Source of the DNA: Bacteroidaceae bacterium | GTDB taxonomy: Bacteria > Bacteroidota > Bacteroidia > Bacteroidales > Bacteroidaceae | DNA: 63,635 nucleotides | NCBI GenBank assembly: GCA_017522915.1 | Contig: JAFWXX010000025.1 | Coordinates: 1 to 63,635, forward strand | Reading direction: 5' to 3' | In this document: positions 45,213-53,580 of the stretch, piece by piece | Numbering within the stretch: the first letter of the stretch is position 1 | Layout of the letters: each line of letters begins with the position of its first letter | The notes under the pieces: model-generated | What the model saw: the letters and a program-made list of their open reading frames with translations, nothing else | Told to the model about the DNA's origin: nothing | Databases searched by the model: none | Made by a program: the position numbers and the translations under genes

Positions 45213-45284
45213 CACTCGATTACTGACAGAGGTTGCCGAAACGCTATAAAGGGAGTAGGCCAGACTTTAACTTTATATATTGTT

Positions 45285-45506
45285 ATGAAGAAATTTTTCT
45301 ATGTAGCAGTTTTGGCTCTTGCTATGACATCTTGCGGTAACAAGGCAGCAGCTCCTGCTGAGGAGGCAGCAGCAACTTGTGATTCAATCGTAGCTACAGA
45401 CATCGTTCCTGCAGCTGCAACAGAGGTTCTTCCTGCAGCAGCTCCTTCTGAGGAGAATGGTGGCAAGGTAGCAACAGAGGTTATCCCTGCAGAGCCTGCA
45501 AAGTAA
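45285..45506 (+). CDS. Small Ala/Pro-rich lipoprotein with internal repeats
   Basis: This 73-residue protein starts MKKFFYVAVLALAMTSCGNK, a clear lipoprotein signal with Cys at 17. The mature 57 residues are Ala-, Glu- and Pro-rich with three related ATxxxPA units (ATDIVPAA, ATEVLPAA, ATEVIPAE). No domain is recognised. Such small lipoproteins are often abundant envelope components in Bacteroidales. It has its own promoter and a UUCG-capped terminator. ATG 45285 is chosen since the frame's upstream extension to 45210 lies in the promoter. Confidence 0.8.
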   Translation: MKKFFYVAVLALAMTSCGNKAAAPAEEAAATCDSIVATDIVPAAATEVLPAAAPSEENGGKVATEVIPAEPAK

Positions 45507-45537
45507 TTTTGACAAGTTAGAAGTTTAGTGGCCTCAT

Positions 45538-45564
45538 AATCTCTTAGTCTTCGGACAAGAGATT
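45538..45564 (+). terminator. Terminator with UUCG tetraloop
   Basis: AATCTCTT (45538-45545) pairs with AAGAGATT (45557-45564) and, after one bulged A, GTC pairs with GAC around TTCG. A T-rich tail (TCTATTCTTCTTTTG) follows. Confidence 0.75.
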
Positions 45565-45615
45565 AGGCTCTATTCTTCTTTTGTTGTTTTGATGTTTACG
45601 TCCTTTGGACTTACG

Positions 45616-45663
45616 TATAACAAAACAGACATGCTGCAATTGCAGCATGTCTGTTTTGTTATA
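45616..45663. repeat. 48-bp perfect palindrome
   Basis: Positions 45616-45639 are the exact reverse complement of 45640-45663, with no loop. The centre is TGCAATTGCA and the outer arms are A-rich and T-rich (AACAAAACAGAC). It lies between the small lipoprotein terminator and the mtaB promoter and could be a second, bidirectional terminator; loop-free palindromes of this length can also extrude as cruciforms. Confidence 0.9.
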
Positions 45664-45686
45664 TGCCAATCATTTTTCATTTCTCT

Positions 45687-45718
45687 TTTCTCTATCTCAA
45701 AAAAAGATGCTAATTTCG
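45687..45718 (+). promoter_or_regulatory. mtaB promoter
   Basis: TTTC (45687-45690), 20 bp, TAATTTCG (45711-45718). Predicted leader about 25 bases. Confidence 0.55.
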
Positions 45719-45747
45719 CGCAAGTTCGGTTGTAGAACCCGAACATT

Positions 45748-47088
45748 ATGCAAATGATAGACAAATCGGTATTTAAGGATAAAAAAGCAGTATATTATAC
45801 GTTAGGCTGCAAACTTAATTTTTCGGAGACGGCTACCATTGAACGGCAACTTCAGGAGGCCGGAATACGTACTGCAAAACGTGGTGAAACCGCCGATATC
45901 TGTATAATCAATAGCTGTGCCGTTACTCAGGAAGCCGAAAAGAAATGCCGTCAGGCAATACACAAGCTGGTTAGGCAGAATCCCGGTGCATTTGTTGTGG
46001 TCACGGGCTGTTATGCCCAATTGTCGGCCGAAAAGCTTTCGAAAGAGCTGGGGGTGGATGTCGTGCTGGGAATAGACAAGAAAGGCAATGTGCTTGATTA
46101 TCTCGGTAATCTTGCCAAGCATGAGGATGCCGGAGAGTGGTTCGCGCAGCCTTCCAAGGATATACGCAATTTTGTACACTCATGTTCGCGTGGCGACCGT
46201 ACAAGGTATTTCCTTAAGGTTCAGGACGGATGTGATTATTTCTGCACATATTGTACTATTCCGTTTGCCAGAGGCCGTAGCCGTAATCCGCGGATAGAAG
46301 AGCTTGTTGAAAAGGCACGTATGGCTGCCGGTGAAGGTGGCAAGGAAATTGTAATAACCGGTGTGAATATCGGAGATTTCGGAAAATCCACAGGCGAAAG
46401 TTTTCTTTCTCTTGTAAAGGAACTCGATAAGGTGGAGGGTATATCGCGATACCGCATATCATCGATTGAACCGAACCTGCTTACCGATGAAATCATAGAG
46501 TATGTAGCGTCCTCGCGTGCTTTCATGCCCCATTTTCATATACCGCTCCAGGCTGGCAGTGACGAGGTTCTAAAGCTTATGCACCGTCGTTACGATACAT
46601 CGTTGTTTGCGCACAAGATATCTAAAGTGCGCGAGGTTATGCCGGATGCTTTCATCGGTGTAGATGTCATAGTAGGCGCACGTGGCGAGAGCGACGAACT
46701 GTTCGAAAAGGCTTACGGCTTCATTAAGGACCTTGAAATCTCCCAACTGCATGTGTTCAGCTATTCCGAACGTCCAGGCACTCAGGCCCTGAAGATTGAC
46801 GGTGCGGTATCTCCTGCTGAGAAACATCGTCGCAGCCAGCTGCTTATAGGGCTCAGCGAAGAGAAGAGGCTTGCATTCTATGAGCGTCATATAGGCCGCG
46901 AGGCAGTAGTGCTCTTCGAAAAGCCGCGTCCGGGAATGCCTATGGGCGGTTTCACCGATAACTACATACGAGTGGAATGCGCCCCCAATAAAGATTTTGT
47001 AAACAGGCTTGTACGGGTACGCCTGGACGGTTTCAATGAAGAGAAGAGTGCGTTGCTTGCCGGCGGGATAATAGGTTATGCCGATTAG
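45748..47088 (+). CDS. mtaB: tRNA (t6A37) methylthiotransferase MtaB
   Basis: This 446-residue radical-SAM enzyme converts t6A to ms2t6A at tRNA position 37. Its start is TLGCKLNFSETATIERQL, with three Cys of the N-terminal MTTase domain (LGC, NSCAV, TGCYA). The radical SAM cluster motif is CDYFCTYC, followed by IPFARGRSRNPR. A TRAM-like end comes after 380. LGCKxNxxE and the overall form distinguish MtaB from MiaB/RimO. It heads an operon with a GT2 glycosyltransferase (1 bp gap or overlap) and a methyltransferase. A second ATG at 45754 is an equal start. Confidence 0.93.
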   Translation: MQMIDKSVFKDKKAVYYTLGCKLNFSETATIERQLQEAGIRTAKRGETADICIINSCAVTQEAEKKCRQAIHKLVRQNPGAFVVVTGCYAQLSAEKLSKELGVDVVLGIDKKGNVLDYLGNLAKHEDAGEWFAQPSKDIRNFVHSCSRGDRTRYFLKVQDGCDYFCTYCTIPFARGRSRNPRIEELVEKARMAAGEGGKEIVITGVNIGDFGKSTGESFLSLVKELDKVEGISRYRISSIEPNLLTDEIIEYVASSRAFMPHFHIPLQAGSDEVLKLMHRRYDTSLFAHKISKVREVMPDAFIGVDVIVGARGESDELFEKAYGFIKDLEISQLHVFSYSERPGTQALKIDGAVSPAEKHRRSQLLIGLSEEKRLAFYERHIGREAVVLFEKPRPGMPMGGFTDNYIRVECAPNKDFVNRLVRVRLDGFNEEKSALLAGGIIGYAD

Positions 47089-47089
47089 A

Positions 47090-48103
47090 ATGGAAAAGAT
47101 TGCTGTTGTCATATTGAATTACAACGGTTCGCGTATGTTGCGCGACTTTCTTCCTTCTGTCCTGGAATATTCGAAGGAAGCCCTTGTGGTTGTTGCCGAT
47201 AATGGCTCGACCGATGACTCTCTGCAGGTCATGCAATCGGATTTTCCTCAAGTGCGCTTGTTGCAGCTTGGCAGCAACTATGGATTTGCCGAAGGGTATA
47301 ACAAGGCACTCGAACTTGTAGATGCCGAATATTTCGTGCTGCTGAATTCTGATGTGGAAGTTACTCAGGGTTGGTTAGTTCCGTTGCTTGATTTCATGGA
47401 GTCGCATCCCCAAGCAGCAGCTTGCCAACCGAAGATATTGTCGTACCATAACAAGACTCTCTTCGAGTATGCCGGTGCATCGGGTGGTTTTATCGACCGT
47501 TACGGCTATCCCTTTTGCCGTGGCCGGGTGTTCGACACAGTCGAGGAGGACAAAGGCCAGTACGATGATGCATGTCGTGTGTTCTGGGCCACCGGTGCAG
47601 CGATGATGGTACGCAGCCGGGCCTATAAGGATGCAGGCGGCCTCGACGGGCGTTTCTTTGCCCACATGGAGGAGATAGACCTCTGCTGGAGGCTTCAGGC
47701 AAGAGGCGGTGCCGTGTATGCAGTGCCTCAGAGCAAGGTATATCATGTAGGCGGTGCAACTTTGGCTAAAAGCAATCCCCGCAAGACATTCCTTAATTTC
47801 CGCAACAACCTTCTGATGCTCTATAAGAATCTTCCTGCCGAAGAACTTGGCGGTGTGATGCGTGTACGCCGTATCCTTGATTATATAGCAGCTGTAAAAT
47901 TCCTGCTTACTGGCTCTTGGGGCGATTTTATGGCAGTTGTGCGTGCCCGCCGTGAATACAAGCGCATGCGTGGCAGCTATTCAGAGGCAAGAAGATGTAA
48001 TCTTGAGTGCCAGTCGTGCGAGGTTTCATGCATCGCTCCTTTCTCGCTCTTGTGGCAATACTATGCAAAAGGTAATAGAAAATATTCGCAACTCGAAAAA
48101 TAA
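47090..48103 (+). CDS. Family 2 glycosyltransferase with C-terminal Cys cluster
   Basis: This 337-residue GT-A glycosyltransferase starts MEKIAVVILNYNG and carries VVADNGSTDDS and FVLLNSDVEV (metal-binding DxD-like). The acceptor region is WATGAAMMVRS and HMEEIDLCWRLQARGG. It resembles rhamnosyl-transferase-like GT2 enzymes that build surface glycans. The C-terminal end carries CNLECQSCEVSC (Cys 303, 307, 310, 314), a pattern I do not expect in this family, before the usual LLWQYYAKG. An ATG at 47078 would add four residues and overlap mtaB. Acceptor and donor are unknown. Confidence 0.85.
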   Translation: MEKIAVVILNYNGSRMLRDFLPSVLEYSKEALVVVADNGSTDDSLQVMQSDFPQVRLLQLGSNYGFAEGYNKALELVDAEYFVLLNSDVEVTQGWLVPLLDFMESHPQAAACQPKILSYHNKTLFEYAGASGGFIDRYGYPFCRGRVFDTVEEDKGQYDDACRVFWATGAAMMVRSRAYKDAGGLDGRFFAHMEEIDLCWRLQARGGAVYAVPQSKVYHVGGATLAKSNPRKTFLNFRNNLLMLYKNLPAEELGGVMRVRRILDYIAAVKFLLTGSWGDFMAVVRARREYKRMRGSYSEARRCNLECQSCEVSCIAPFSLLWQYYAKGNRKYSQLEK

Positions 48104-48107
48104 GGCT

Positions 48108-48812
48108 ATGGAAACAGCACTGTATCTTATTCCGGTAACTTTAGGCGACACATCCCACGACAGGGTGCTGCCTGGATATAATAATGAAATAATTGCAGGC
48201 ATACGTCATTTTATTGTAGAGGATGTAAGGTCGGCACGCCGTTTTCTGCGCAAGGCCGACCCTCAGTTCGATATAGACGGATCCCAGTTCTTTGAATTGA
48301 ACAAGCATACCTCTCCGGAGGTTGTGTCGGGCTATCTCAAGCCTCTTTTGGCCGGCAAGCCGATGGGTGTGATTTCCGAAGCCGGATGCCCGGCAGTTGC
48401 CGACCCTGGTGCCGATGTGGTTGCAATAGCGCAGCGAAAAGGGCTGAAGGTGGTTCCTCTTGTCGGCCCTTCGAGCATAATTCTCTCTGTTATGGCTTCC
48501 GGCTTCAACGGCCAGAGCTTCGCTTTCAACGGCTACCTCCCCATAAAGCCCGATGAGCGCGCGAAGAAGCTGCGTCAGCTTGAACAGCGCATATACAACG
48601 AGGAGCAGACACAGCTCTTTATTGAGACACCATACCGCAACAGCAAGATGATTGAGGATATCATCTCTACATGCCGTCCTCAGACAAAGCTATGCATAGC
48701 GGCGAATCTTACTTGCGAAGGGGAGTATGTGCATACCCGTACCGTAAAGGAGTGGAAAGGCAAGGTTCCCGACTTGTCAAAGATTCCATGCATATTCCTT
48801 TTATATAAGTAA
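48108..48812 (+). CDS. RsmI-like SAM-dependent methyltransferase (tetrapyrrole methylase fold)
   Basis: This 234-residue protein starts METALYLIPVTLGD and carries the fold's SAM-binding stretch GVISEAGCPAVADPGADVV and PLVGPSSIILSVMASGFNGQ, plus FIETPYRN. These match the RsmI (16S rRNA C1402 2'-O-methyltransferase) family. Bacteroidales usually have both a canonical RsmI and this shorter paralogue with the PVTLGD start, so the substrate may differ. It begins 5 bp after the glycosyltransferase stop and ends before a terminator. Start ATG 48108 is preferred over the long upstream open frame. Confidence 0.85.
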   Translation: METALYLIPVTLGDTSHDRVLPGYNNEIIAGIRHFIVEDVRSARRFLRKADPQFDIDGSQFFELNKHTSPEVVSGYLKPLLAGKPMGVISEAGCPAVADPGADVVAIAQRKGLKVVPLVGPSSIILSVMASGFNGQSFAFNGYLPIKPDERAKKLRQLEQRIYNEEQTQLFIETPYRNSKMIEDIISTCRPQTKLCIAANLTCEGEYVHTRTVKEWKGKVPDLSKIPCIFLLYK

Positions 48813-48821
48813 TGTCAGAAG

Positions 48822-48858
48822 CGGTTTGAATTTCAAGGATATAAATTCAAACCGTTTT
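48822..48858 (+). terminator. Terminator after the mtaB operon
   Basis: CGGTTTGAATTT (48822-48833) pairs perfectly with AAATTCAAACCG (48843-48854), followed by TTTT. Confidence 0.85.
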
Positions 48859-48894
48859 CCTTTATTGTAAGTTTTTGGAAAATTAATCCTTTTT

Positions 48895-48928
48895 CTTGCC
48901 CTCTTCATCTTTTTATTTCATATCTTCG
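48895..48928 (+). promoter_or_regulatory. aspA promoter
   Basis: TATCTTCG (48921-48928) as -7; CTTG (48895-48898) as a weak -33 at 22 bp. Leader about 73 bases. Confidence 0.5.
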
Positions 48929-49007
48929 CATGTGAGTGAGGAGGCTATGAACCTTTAGGCTTCTTATTCATTATTTATATTGTGAACAATCCAAAAACAA
49001 AAATATC

Positions 49008-50423
49008 ATGAAAACACGTCTTGAACATGATTCATTAGGCGAGATTCAAGTCCCAGCCGATGCCTATTATGGCATTCAGACTCTTAGAGCAATGGTAAAC
49101 TTCAAGGATATCAGCGGTATAACCATCAGCGATCATCCTTATTACGTAAAGGCTCTTGCTATGGTGAAGTGGGCGGCTGCCCACGCCAACGTATCGTTAG
49201 GCACTCTTGACGAGAAAATCGGCTCGGCAATCAAGAAGGCTTGTGAAGAGATTATGGAGGGTGCGCTTGTTGACCAGTTCCCTGTTGACCTTATCCAGGG
49301 CGGTGCAGGAACATCGACCAACATGAATATAAACGAAGTGGTTGCCAACCGTGCATTGGAGATAATGGGCCACAATAAGGGCGAATACCAGTATTGTCAC
49401 CCCAATGACCATGTGAACCTTTCGCAATCGACCAACGATGCCTATCCGACATCGTTCAAGCTCTGTTTCATCCTTCATAACGATGATCTTGTAAGAGAAC
49501 TCAAGAGACTTATAGATGCATTCCGTGCGAAGGGCAAGGAGTTCGACAAGGTTATCAAGATGGGACGTACACAGCTGCAGGATGCGGTTCCTATGACGCT
49601 CGGCCAGGAGTTCGAGGCGTTTGCCGTTACTCTCGACGAAGAGGTTAGCCGTCTGAACGAGATGGCACGCCTTTTCCTTGAGGTCAATATGGGTGCTACT
49701 GCTATCGGTACCGGTATAAATACAGAACCGGGATATGCGCAGACATGTGTCGATGCATTACGTGTCATTTCGGGCAAGCCGTTCGTGCTTGCTGGAAACC
49801 TTGTAGAGGCTACACCCGATGCCGGTTCATCTGTAATGTACTCATCGGCTCTGAAGCGTCTTGCAGTAAAGCTTTCAAAGATATGCAACGACCTTCGCTT
49901 GCTTTCAAGCGGCCCGCGTTGCGGCTTGAATGAAATTAACTTGCCGCCGATGCAGCCCGGTTCAAGCATAATGCCAGGCAAGGTGAACCCGGTTATCCCG
50001 GAGGTTGTGAACCAAATCTGTTTCCGCGTAATCGGAAATGACCTTACCGTTACGTTCGCGGCAGAGGCCGGCCAGCTGCAGCTCAATGTCATGGAGCCGA
50101 TAATCGTGCATGCGATAATATCTTCGGTACGTATGTTGCTGCGTGGCTTGACACGTCTGCGTGTGCTCTGTGTCGATGGCATTACAGCCAATGAGGGTCA
50201 TTGCAAGGAGCTCGTTCTGGGCAGCATCGGTATAGTTACGGCACTCAATCCTGTACTGGGCTATGAGAACAGTGCCAAGATTGCAAAGCGTGCGCTTAAG
50301 GAGAACAGGAGCGTGTATGACCTTGTCCTTGAAGAAGGGCTTCTCTCTAAGGAGGAACTTGACGAGATGCTTCGTCCTGAGAATATGATTGCTCCGCACA
50401 AGATGCCGAACAAAAGAAAATGA
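49008..50423 (+). CDS. aspA: Aspartate ammonia-lyase
   Basis: This 471-residue enzyme deaminates aspartate to fumarate, feeding the fumarate respiration and succinate pathway of Bacteroidales. The fumarase/aspartase signature GSSIMPGKVNPVIPEVVNQ is intact. Further active-site stretches are GGAGTSTNMNINEVVANRA, NDHVNLSQSTNDAYPTS and GRTQLQDAVPMTLGQEFEAF. The opening RLEHDSLGEIQVPADAYYGI favours aspartase over class II fumarase, and the C-terminus also fits. It is monocistronic with its own promoter and terminator. Confidence 0.95.
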   Translation: MKTRLEHDSLGEIQVPADAYYGIQTLRAMVNFKDISGITISDHPYYVKALAMVKWAAAHANVSLGTLDEKIGSAIKKACEEIMEGALVDQFPVDLIQGGAGTSTNMNINEVVANRALEIMGHNKGEYQYCHPNDHVNLSQSTNDAYPTSFKLCFILHNDDLVRELKRLIDAFRAKGKEFDKVIKMGRTQLQDAVPMTLGQEFEAFAVTLDEEVSRLNEMARLFLEVNMGATAIGTGINTEPGYAQTCVDALRVISGKPFVLAGNLVEATPDAGSSVMYSSALKRLAVKLSKICNDLRLLSSGPRCGLNEINLPPMQPGSSIMPGKVNPVIPEVVNQICFRVIGNDLTVTFAAEAGQLQLNVMEPIIVHAIISSVRMLLRGLTRLRVLCVDGITANEGHCKELVLGSIGIVTALNPVLGYENSAKIAKRALKENRSVYDLVLEEGLLSKEELDEMLRPENMIAPHKMPNKRK

Positions 50424-50435
50424 TATGATGATTTG

Positions 50436-50466
50436 TGCTGCCCGGTGACTTGCTCTCCGGGCAGCA
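50436..50466 (+). terminator. Terminator after aspA
   Basis: TGCTGCCCGG (50436-50445) pairs with CCGGGCAGCA (50457-50466), followed by TGCTTATTTTTA. Confidence 0.85.
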
Positions 50467-50486
50467 TGCTTATTTTTAGGGGTGCT

Positions 50487-52511
50487 ATGATAAGAAGATT
50501 CCTGTATTTTGTTTTAACTGCTGTTGCTGCTGTCTCATGTACCGGCAATAAGCTCTATGAGGCTCCTGCAGTCTCGTGTGATATCTCTTTTAGCGAAAGG
50601 CTGCTGAGTAAAGTGCAGTTCCCGGTATCCGATACGGCCTTTTATGTCAAGAAAGTCAATATCCTATATTCCGGCAACAATGTTATGGTTGATACTGTTT
50701 ACGAAGGCATGGAGGTTGAAGCAGACGGTTCTTCGTTGCTCATCCGCAGCAGAATACCGGCCGTGCGGTACTGTGTGGGCGGCAAGAGTTCTGACGGTTC
50801 ACTCACTATAGTGAGCGAGTTCTCTCCGCTTGTCACATTGTGCGGCTTGCGTCTGAATGCGACAGGGCGCGATGTGCTTCAGCTATCCTCGCGTGAGGTA
50901 GTGGTGTTGCAGGCGACGGGGGAGAGTGTGCTCAGCGACCTCAAGGGCGAGGCCAAGGATGACAAGTTGGCTGCAACAGTAAAGATAATGGGCCGTTCTC
51001 TGTTTATAGGGCCCGGAAGCATAAATGTTTCAGGAGGCCGCAAGAGTGCCTTCCTGTGTACCGACGACATCTATCTGTGCGGTGCCGGGATAAACGTCGT
51101 GTCGGCAGCTGGCAATGCCTTGAAACTTGGCAAGTCGGCATATATTTCTTCCGGTTCAATGAAACTGTCGTCAGTGAAAGATGTTGTCAAGAGCAAGGAC
51201 GGCTCATTTGTCATTAGCGGAGGAACTGTGGATATAAGCTCTGCTTCCCGTAAGGCCGATGCTGTTCAGGCAGGCAGTTTCTGCATGACAGGCGGCAAAA
51301 TGGATATTTCTGTTTCGGGCGAGGCTGCCGACGGCGTGAAAGCTGCTTGGATATGCTTGTCCGGCGGTAATGCCTCTATCACGACAAACGGAGATGCTAT
51401 GTTCAATGAAAAGAAACTCGACTACAGTTCAGCTTCGTGTCTCAAGGCCGATTCGTGCATATATATAGCCAGCGGCAATTACGTTTTTGCCAGCAACGGA
51501 AACGGGGCAAAAGGTGTGAGCTGCGACGGGAACATAGTTGTCTCAGGCGGTAACATCAAGGCTGTTACAAGAGGCGCGGAGGCACTTCACCCGATAGACC
51601 TCAATGCGCATGCCTCATGCAAGGGTATCAAGAGCGACGGGTCATTCATTATGAACGGCGGCAATGTCGAGGTTCTTGTCCTTGGAAAAGGCGAGCGCAA
51701 CGAGGGCGTGGAATCGAAGAAGGATATGGCAATCAACGGCGGGAATCTCTACATATATGCGTATGACGATGCCGTGAACTGCGGTGAACGTATGGTTGTC
51801 AATGGCGGTATGCTGTATGCCTATTCTGTTGCAAATGATGCGATAGACAGCAATTTGTCGATAGATATCAATGGCGGAACGGTAATTGCCGACGGTTCTT
51901 TTTCCCCCGAACAGGGTATTGATGTTGACGATTTTTCAAAATTCTCTATCCGTGGAGGCCTTGTGATATCTGCAGGCGGCGGAATAGGGCCTGTGCCGTC
52001 ATTGCCTTTGAACGGCAACAGCAGTGCCGGCACTGCTGTATGGAGTGGCGTGTCGCTTAAAAGAGGCTCTTTCCTTAATATTGAGGATAGCAAGGGCAAT
52101 GCACTTGTCTCCTATTCTCTCACACGTAATGTGCCGAACGGAACAGCTCTTGTCTCAGCCCCGTTCATTAAGCCGGGGGAGAAACTGAGCTTCTCTGTTT
52201 CCGACTCTATAAGCGGCGGAGAAACGGTTGGAAACGGGCTTGTTTATGACTGTGAAGTGCATAAGCACATTTCCGCTGCGCTGTTCGTTCACGAAAATGG
52301 CATATCTATATTAGGCATGGAGGGTGGAGTAAAGCATATTGCTCCCGGCAAAGGCATGGAAGGACTCGGTTTTCCGCCTCCTCCTCATCCCGGACCCGCG
52401 CCCGACGGCAAAGGCATGCTTCCGCCTCCGGGAAGAATGCCGCCCCCACCTCCGGCAAGAGACATCAAGGATTTCTATTCCGAAGATAATCTGCCTAACA
52501 ATACGATATAA
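50487..52511 (+). CDS. DUF4353-type carbohydrate-binding-domain surface lipoprotein with Pro-rich tail
   Basis: This 674-residue lipoprotein has a signal at 1-17 with Cys at 18 (AVAAVSC). Most of the chain is a repeat of short beta strands with Gly-Gly-Asn turns (for example FVISGGTVDISS, ICLSGGNASITTNGD, FIMNGGNVEVLV, MAINGGNLYIYAYDDAVN). That is the pattern of the DUF4353 carbohydrate-binding-domain family, a right-handed parallel beta-helix. The last 50 residues are unusually Pro-rich (PPPPHPGPAPDGKG, then PPPPPARD), probably an extended or wall-crossing tail. Ligand unknown. ATG 50487 gives the proper lipoprotein signal. A strong hairpin overlaps its stop codon. Confidence 0.8.
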   Translation: MIRRFLYFVLTAVAAVSCTGNKLYEAPAVSCDISFSERLLSKVQFPVSDTAFYVKKVNILYSGNNVMVDTVYEGMEVEADGSSLLIRSRIPAVRYCVGGKSSDGSLTIVSEFSPLVTLCGLRLNATGRDVLQLSSREVVVLQATGESVLSDLKGEAKDDKLAATVKIMGRSLFIGPGSINVSGGRKSAFLCTDDIYLCGAGINVVSAAGNALKLGKSAYISSGSMKLSSVKDVVKSKDGSFVISGGTVDISSASRKADAVQAGSFCMTGGKMDISVSGEAADGVKAAWICLSGGNASITTNGDAMFNEKKLDYSSASCLKADSCIYIASGNYVFASNGNGAKGVSCDGNIVVSGGNIKAVTRGAEALHPIDLNAHASCKGIKSDGSFIMNGGNVEVLVLGKGERNEGVESKKDMAINGGNLYIYAYDDAVNCGERMVVNGGMLYAYSVANDAIDSNLSIDINGGTVIADGSFSPEQGIDVDDFSKFSIRGGLVISAGGGIGPVPSLPLNGNSSAGTAVWSGVSLKRGSFLNIEDSKGNALVSYSLTRNVPNGTALVSAPFIKPGEKLSFSVSDSISGGETVGNGLVYDCEVHKHISAALFVHENGISILGMEGGVKHIAPGKGMEGLGFPPPPHPGPAPDGKGMLPPPGRMPPPPPARDIKDFYSEDNLPNNTI

Positions 52512-52557
52512 GAAAAGCATGGCAACCATTCAAGAGTTGCCATGCTTTTCTTATATC
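52505..52557. terminator. Bidirectional terminator, 22-bp perfect stem
   Basis: Arms 52505-52526 and 52536-52557 pair perfectly with a 9-base loop. The first arm includes the TAA stop of the upstream gene. It serves the convergent ompH-like gene too. Confidence 0.88.
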
Positions 52558-52569
52558 ATTTCGGGATAA

Positions 52570-53157
52570 TTATTCTGCAGTCTTGTACTTGCTGTTGAGT
52601 CCGTCAACAATCTCCTGCGTGATGTTCAGTGCCTCGTTTGCATACAACAGGTTATCGCCCAGCTTTGTAAGAATATAGTCGTAACCCTTTGTTGCATTGT
52701 ACTCCTTGATGAAGTTGCTGATAGAGTCGCGGAGTGCCTTGTTCTTTGCAATGCCTTCCTGCTCGAACTCTACTGTCAGACGCTGTTCAAGGTTCAGTAT
52801 ATCCTGCTGCTTCTTTGCAAGACGGTTGTACTCCTCCTGAGCACGCTCCGGTGTTGCGAATACGTTGTTCTTGTACTTGTATTCGAAGTCAGCCTGCTCC
52901 TTCTTCATTTCGTCGGCCTTCTTGCTCAATGTCATCTTGATGTTCTCTTCCTTGCGCATCATCTCCTTGTTGATGTCCTGTGCAAGGTTGTATTTCTGCA
53001 TGAGCGAGTCAAGGTCAACATATACGATGTTGAGCTGCTTTGTGCTCTCTGCTGAAGGTTCTGTTGCCTGTACTGTCTTTTCGCTGTTGCACTGGGCAAA
53101 GATAAAAAGTGAAGCAACGGCTGTTGCAATGAATGTAAACTTCTTGATGGTTTTCAT
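52570..53157 (-). CDS. OmpH/Skp-family lipoprotein chaperone
   Basis: This 195-residue protein has a lipoprotein signal (FIFAQC, Cys about 23). The mature chain is a long charged coiled coil (about 55-150; NKEMMRKEENIKMTLSKKAD and further K/E repeats) flanked by short beta segments (LNIVYVDLDSLM and GYDYILTKLGDNLLYAN). That is the Skp/OmpH jellyfish fold used to hold unfolded outer membrane proteins. Lipidation is common for one of several OmpH copies in Bacteroidales. It lies 5 bp after the small membrane-protein gene. Start ATG 53157 is chosen. Confidence 0.88.
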   Translation of the reverse strand: MKTIKKFTFIATAVASLFIFAQCNSEKTVQATEPSAESTKQLNIVYVDLDSLMQKYNLAQDINKEMMRKEENIKMTLSKKADEMKKEQADFEYKYKNNVFATPERAQEEYNRLAKKQQDILNLEQRLTVEFEQEGIAKNKALRDSISNFIKEYNATKGYDYILTKLGDNLLYANEALNITQEIVDGLNSKYKTAE

Positions 53158-53161
53158 AATA

Positions 53162-53389
53162 TTAATTAATTTTCCTATTTGTCTCACTTACTCTCATCGG
53201 GTTATCCCGTCGCGCATCCTTGTCCTGTGATTGTGCGCACTTGATACCTCTTTTACGCATCTCCTTGCTTCCGCCTATATGCAAGTTCGGGAATTTCCCG
53301 TTCTTCTTGATAATTATTGTAATTGCAAGCAAAGCAAAACTTATAGCAATTATTAACAGCGTTAAAAGCAGAGTTCCTAATATTTCCAT
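53162..53389 (-). CDS. 75-residue membrane protein of unknown function
   Basis: An N-terminal membrane helix (MEILGTLLLTLLIIAISFAL, then LAITIII) is followed by a basic, Cys-containing tail (KKNGKFPNLHIGGSKEMRKR, then GIKCAQSQDKDARRDNP). The N-L/T-H-I/V-G-G-x-x-x-(M/L)-R-K-R-G-I-x-C pattern recurs in short Bacteroidales proteins that I recognise but cannot name. The single Cys in the tail may bind a cofactor or partner. It is co-transcribed with the OmpH-like gene, suggesting an envelope role. A -7 box lies at 53449-53456. Confidence 0.75.
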   Translation of the reverse strand: MEILGTLLLTLLIIAISFALLAITIIIKKNGKFPNLHIGGSKEMRKRGIKCAQSQDKDARRDNPMRVSETNRKIN

Positions 53390-53448
53390 TATCTTTGTAA
53401 GAGTTTGGCTTTAAAACGTTACAGATAACACGTTTGCCAAAACGATTG

Positions 53449-53456
53449 CAAAGATA
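53449..53456 (-). promoter_or_regulatory. -7 box of the small membrane protein-ompH operon
   Basis: Minus-strand TATCTTTG is a perfect -7 element about 60 bp before ATG 53389. No clear -33 is seen. Confidence 0.5.
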
Positions 53457-53580
53457 GCTCTTTTGTCTTCCATTTAGGATATATCGTTGCAAAAAAAAGT
53501 AAAAAAGAGCAGTGAAAAACGTCAATTAATATTATTTTAGAAAAATTGATATATAATTAACAAATTTAAACAATATAGCT

